A DNA stretch of 13,399 nt from an uncultured bacterium. Its GTDB lineage: Bacteria > Pseudomonadota > Alphaproteobacteria > CAISDR01. Positions 12,575 through 13,399 of this stretch are shown here, in pieces; position 1 is the first letter of the stretch, and the number at the start of each line of letters is the position of its first letter. Where the stretch lies: assembly GCA_903884125.1 (NCBI GenBank), contig CAISDR010000429.1:1-13399 (forward strand), in the 5' to 3' direction. The notes beneath the pieces were generated by a model, which was given only the letters and a program-made list of their open reading frames with translations, was not told the DNA's origin and did not search any database. Both the position numbers and the translations under genes were made by a program.

Positions 12575-13090
12575 ATGGCGAAGAAAATTACAAAATCCCC
12601 GAACGAATATGGCGTTAACGACTATGTGGTGTATCCAACCCACGGTGTCGGTCGGATCATGGGCTTGGAAGATCAGGAAATTGCGGGGATCAAGCTCGAG
12701 CTTTATGTGATCTCTTTCGAAAAAGACAAAATGACCCTGCGGGTTCCGCTGGGCAAGGCAAAGTCGGTTGGCATGCGCAAGCTGTCGAGCCCCGATGTGG
12801 TTGCCAATGCCCTGCAGACGTTGAAAGGTCGTGCGCGGGTGAAACGAACCATGTGGTCACGCCGCGCCCAGGAATATGAAGCCAAGATCAATTCCGGTGA
12901 TCTGGTATCCATTGCTGAAGTGGTGCGCGATCTGCATCGTGCCGCCGGTCAGCCGGAACAATCCTATTCCGAGCGCCAGTTATATGAAGCAGCACTTGAC
13001 CGTCTGGCACGCGAACTGGCTGCGGTTGAAAAAATCGACGAAGCCGCTGCGATCAAACGGGTTGAAACTGCCCTGAAGAAAGCAGCCTGA
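12575..13090 (+). CDS. carD: CarD/CdnL-family RNA polymerase-interacting transcription regulator
   Basis: This 171-residue protein has the CarD architecture. Residues about 11-70 form the RNA polymerase-interacting Tudor-like domain (YGVNDYVVYPTHGVGRI, then LELYVISFEKDKMTLRVPLGKA), shared with the TRCF repair factor. Residues about 75-171 form the helical DNA-contacting domain, with Trp94 in RTMWSRRAQEYEAKINSGD matching the conserved tryptophan that wedges into the promoter minor groove in the mycobacterial protein, and VVRDL plus ERQLYEAALDRLARELA. CarD/CdnL stabilises the open complex at housekeeping and rRNA promoters. ATG 12575 has GAGAG at 12562-12566. The gene is closed by a strong terminator and followed by rpoH, the order usual in alphaproteobacteria. 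The long leader suggests a promoter of its own. Confidence 0.95.
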   Translation: MAKKITKSPNEYGVNDYVVYPTHGVGRIMGLEDQEIAGIKLELYVISFEKDKMTLRVPLGKAKSVGMRKLSSPDVVANALQTLKGRARVKRTMWSRRAQEYEAKINSGDLVSIAEVVRDLHRAAGQPEQSYSERQLYEAALDRLARELAAVEKIDEAAAIKRVETALKKAA

Positions 13091-13115
13091 TCGGTTCCAC
13101 TTTTTTCTGGTGTTC

Positions 13116-13149
13116 AAAAAAACCCGGGGCCAGACGCTCCGGGTTTTTT
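13116..13149 (+). terminator. Intrinsic terminator after carD
   Basis: CCCGGGGC (13123-13130) pairs with GCTCCGGG (13136-13143) around the loop CAGAC, with one G-U pair. An A tract before and a six-T tract after extend the stem and give the U tail. It lies 26 bases past the carD stop. The flanking A tract means it could also act on the opposite strand. Confidence 0.93.
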
Positions 13150-13161
13150 GTGCATGTCTGG

Positions 13162-13179
13162 TGCGGCATATTGGCCGCA
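13162..13179. promoter_or_regulatory. Inverted repeat TGCGGC-atattg-GCCGCA upstream of rpoH
   Basis: Perfect 6-base arms lie between the carD terminator and the rpoH start, about 90 bases before the start codon, in the region that must hold the rpoH promoter or leader. It may be an operator or leader hairpin. No heat-shock type promoter could be assigned with confidence. Confidence 0.3.
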
Positions 13180-13268
13180 ATAGAATTTGAGTTCATGCCT
13201 GCTGATCCATCCTTGCCGTGTCCGCGTAATCCAGATCAGGCATCACTTGAAGCCGGTGGAGATGGATG

Positions 13269-13399
13269 ATGGCGCTTTCCGACACCAATCTGGCCATGCG
13301 CGCAGATCGCACCTATGTAAAAACCGCTATGAAAATGGCTTTGCTGGAAGCCGATCATGAACTGGCGCTGGCACGTCGCTGGCGCGAACAGGGTGATCA
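13269..13399 (+). CDS. rpoH: RNA polymerase sigma-32 factor RpoH, N-terminal fragment (3' end outside window)
   Basis: Only the first 43 codons are visible: MALSDTNLAMRADRTYVKTA then MKMALLEADHELALARRWRE. The pattern DRxYxxxAMxxxLLExxxExxLAxRWRE is the N-terminus of alphaproteobacterial RpoH and, from memory, resembles the RpoH2 branch (oxidative/general stress) more than RpoH1. The missing core-binding regions 2-4 prevent proof. GGAG at 13258-13261 lies 7 bases before ATG 13269 and 4 before the adjacent in-frame ATG 13266; I chose 13269 on spacing. The gene lies just after the carD terminator, so it is probably transcribed from its own promoter in the 115 bases between. The position after fdxA-carD supports the call. 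Confidence 0.82.
   Translation, partial: MALSDTNLAMRADRTYVKTAMKMALLEADHELALARRWREQGD

Overview
The window reads as a chromosomal segment of an alphaproteobacterium. The strongest argument is the run SUV3-like helicase, S4 RNA-binding protein, seven-iron ferredoxin FdxA, CarD, RpoH-type sigma factor, an order I associate with many Alphaproteobacteria. An EtfA/3-hydroxyacyl-CoA dehydrogenase pair and an ubiquinone-biosynthesis hydroxylase fit this. I cannot name the genus. All convincing genes lie on the + strand.

Positions 1-5099 are metabolic and RNA-modification genes. They are the 3' end of etfA, a 3-hydroxybutyryl-CoA dehydrogenase, a long acyl-CoA dehydrogenase that looks like (2S)-methylsuccinyl-CoA dehydrogenase (Mcd, ethylmalonyl-CoA pathway), rsmD (16S rRNA guanine-N2 methyltransferase) and a UbiH/COQ6-type FAD hydroxylase. 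EtfA and Mcd form a logical pair, because ETF takes electrons from acyl-CoA dehydrogenases and passes them to the ubiquinone pool. A hairpin with a T-rich tail separates hbd from mcd, while mcd and rsmD are only 3 bases apart.

Positions 5100-8602 are the accessory part. A single 900-residue secreted protein (signal peptide, NHL-like propeller segments, two GW(Y/W)WNP repeat domains, Cys-containing tail) sits between two direct copies of a repeat of about 110 bases. Each copy ends in three TGATTCG heptamers spaced 11 bases apart plus a degenerate fourth. The repeats are the least explained structure in the window.

Positions 8603-13399 are the conserved block. The helicase (strong Shine-Dalgarno, GTG start) and the S4 protein are tightly coupled, and fdxA follows after 74 bases. 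A gap of 646 bases full of inverted repeats and without a convincing gene comes next, then carD with a textbook intrinsic terminator, and finally the first 43 codons of an rpoH gene cut by the window end. This block joins RNA unwinding and RNA binding with transcription-initiation control and heat/oxidative stress response.
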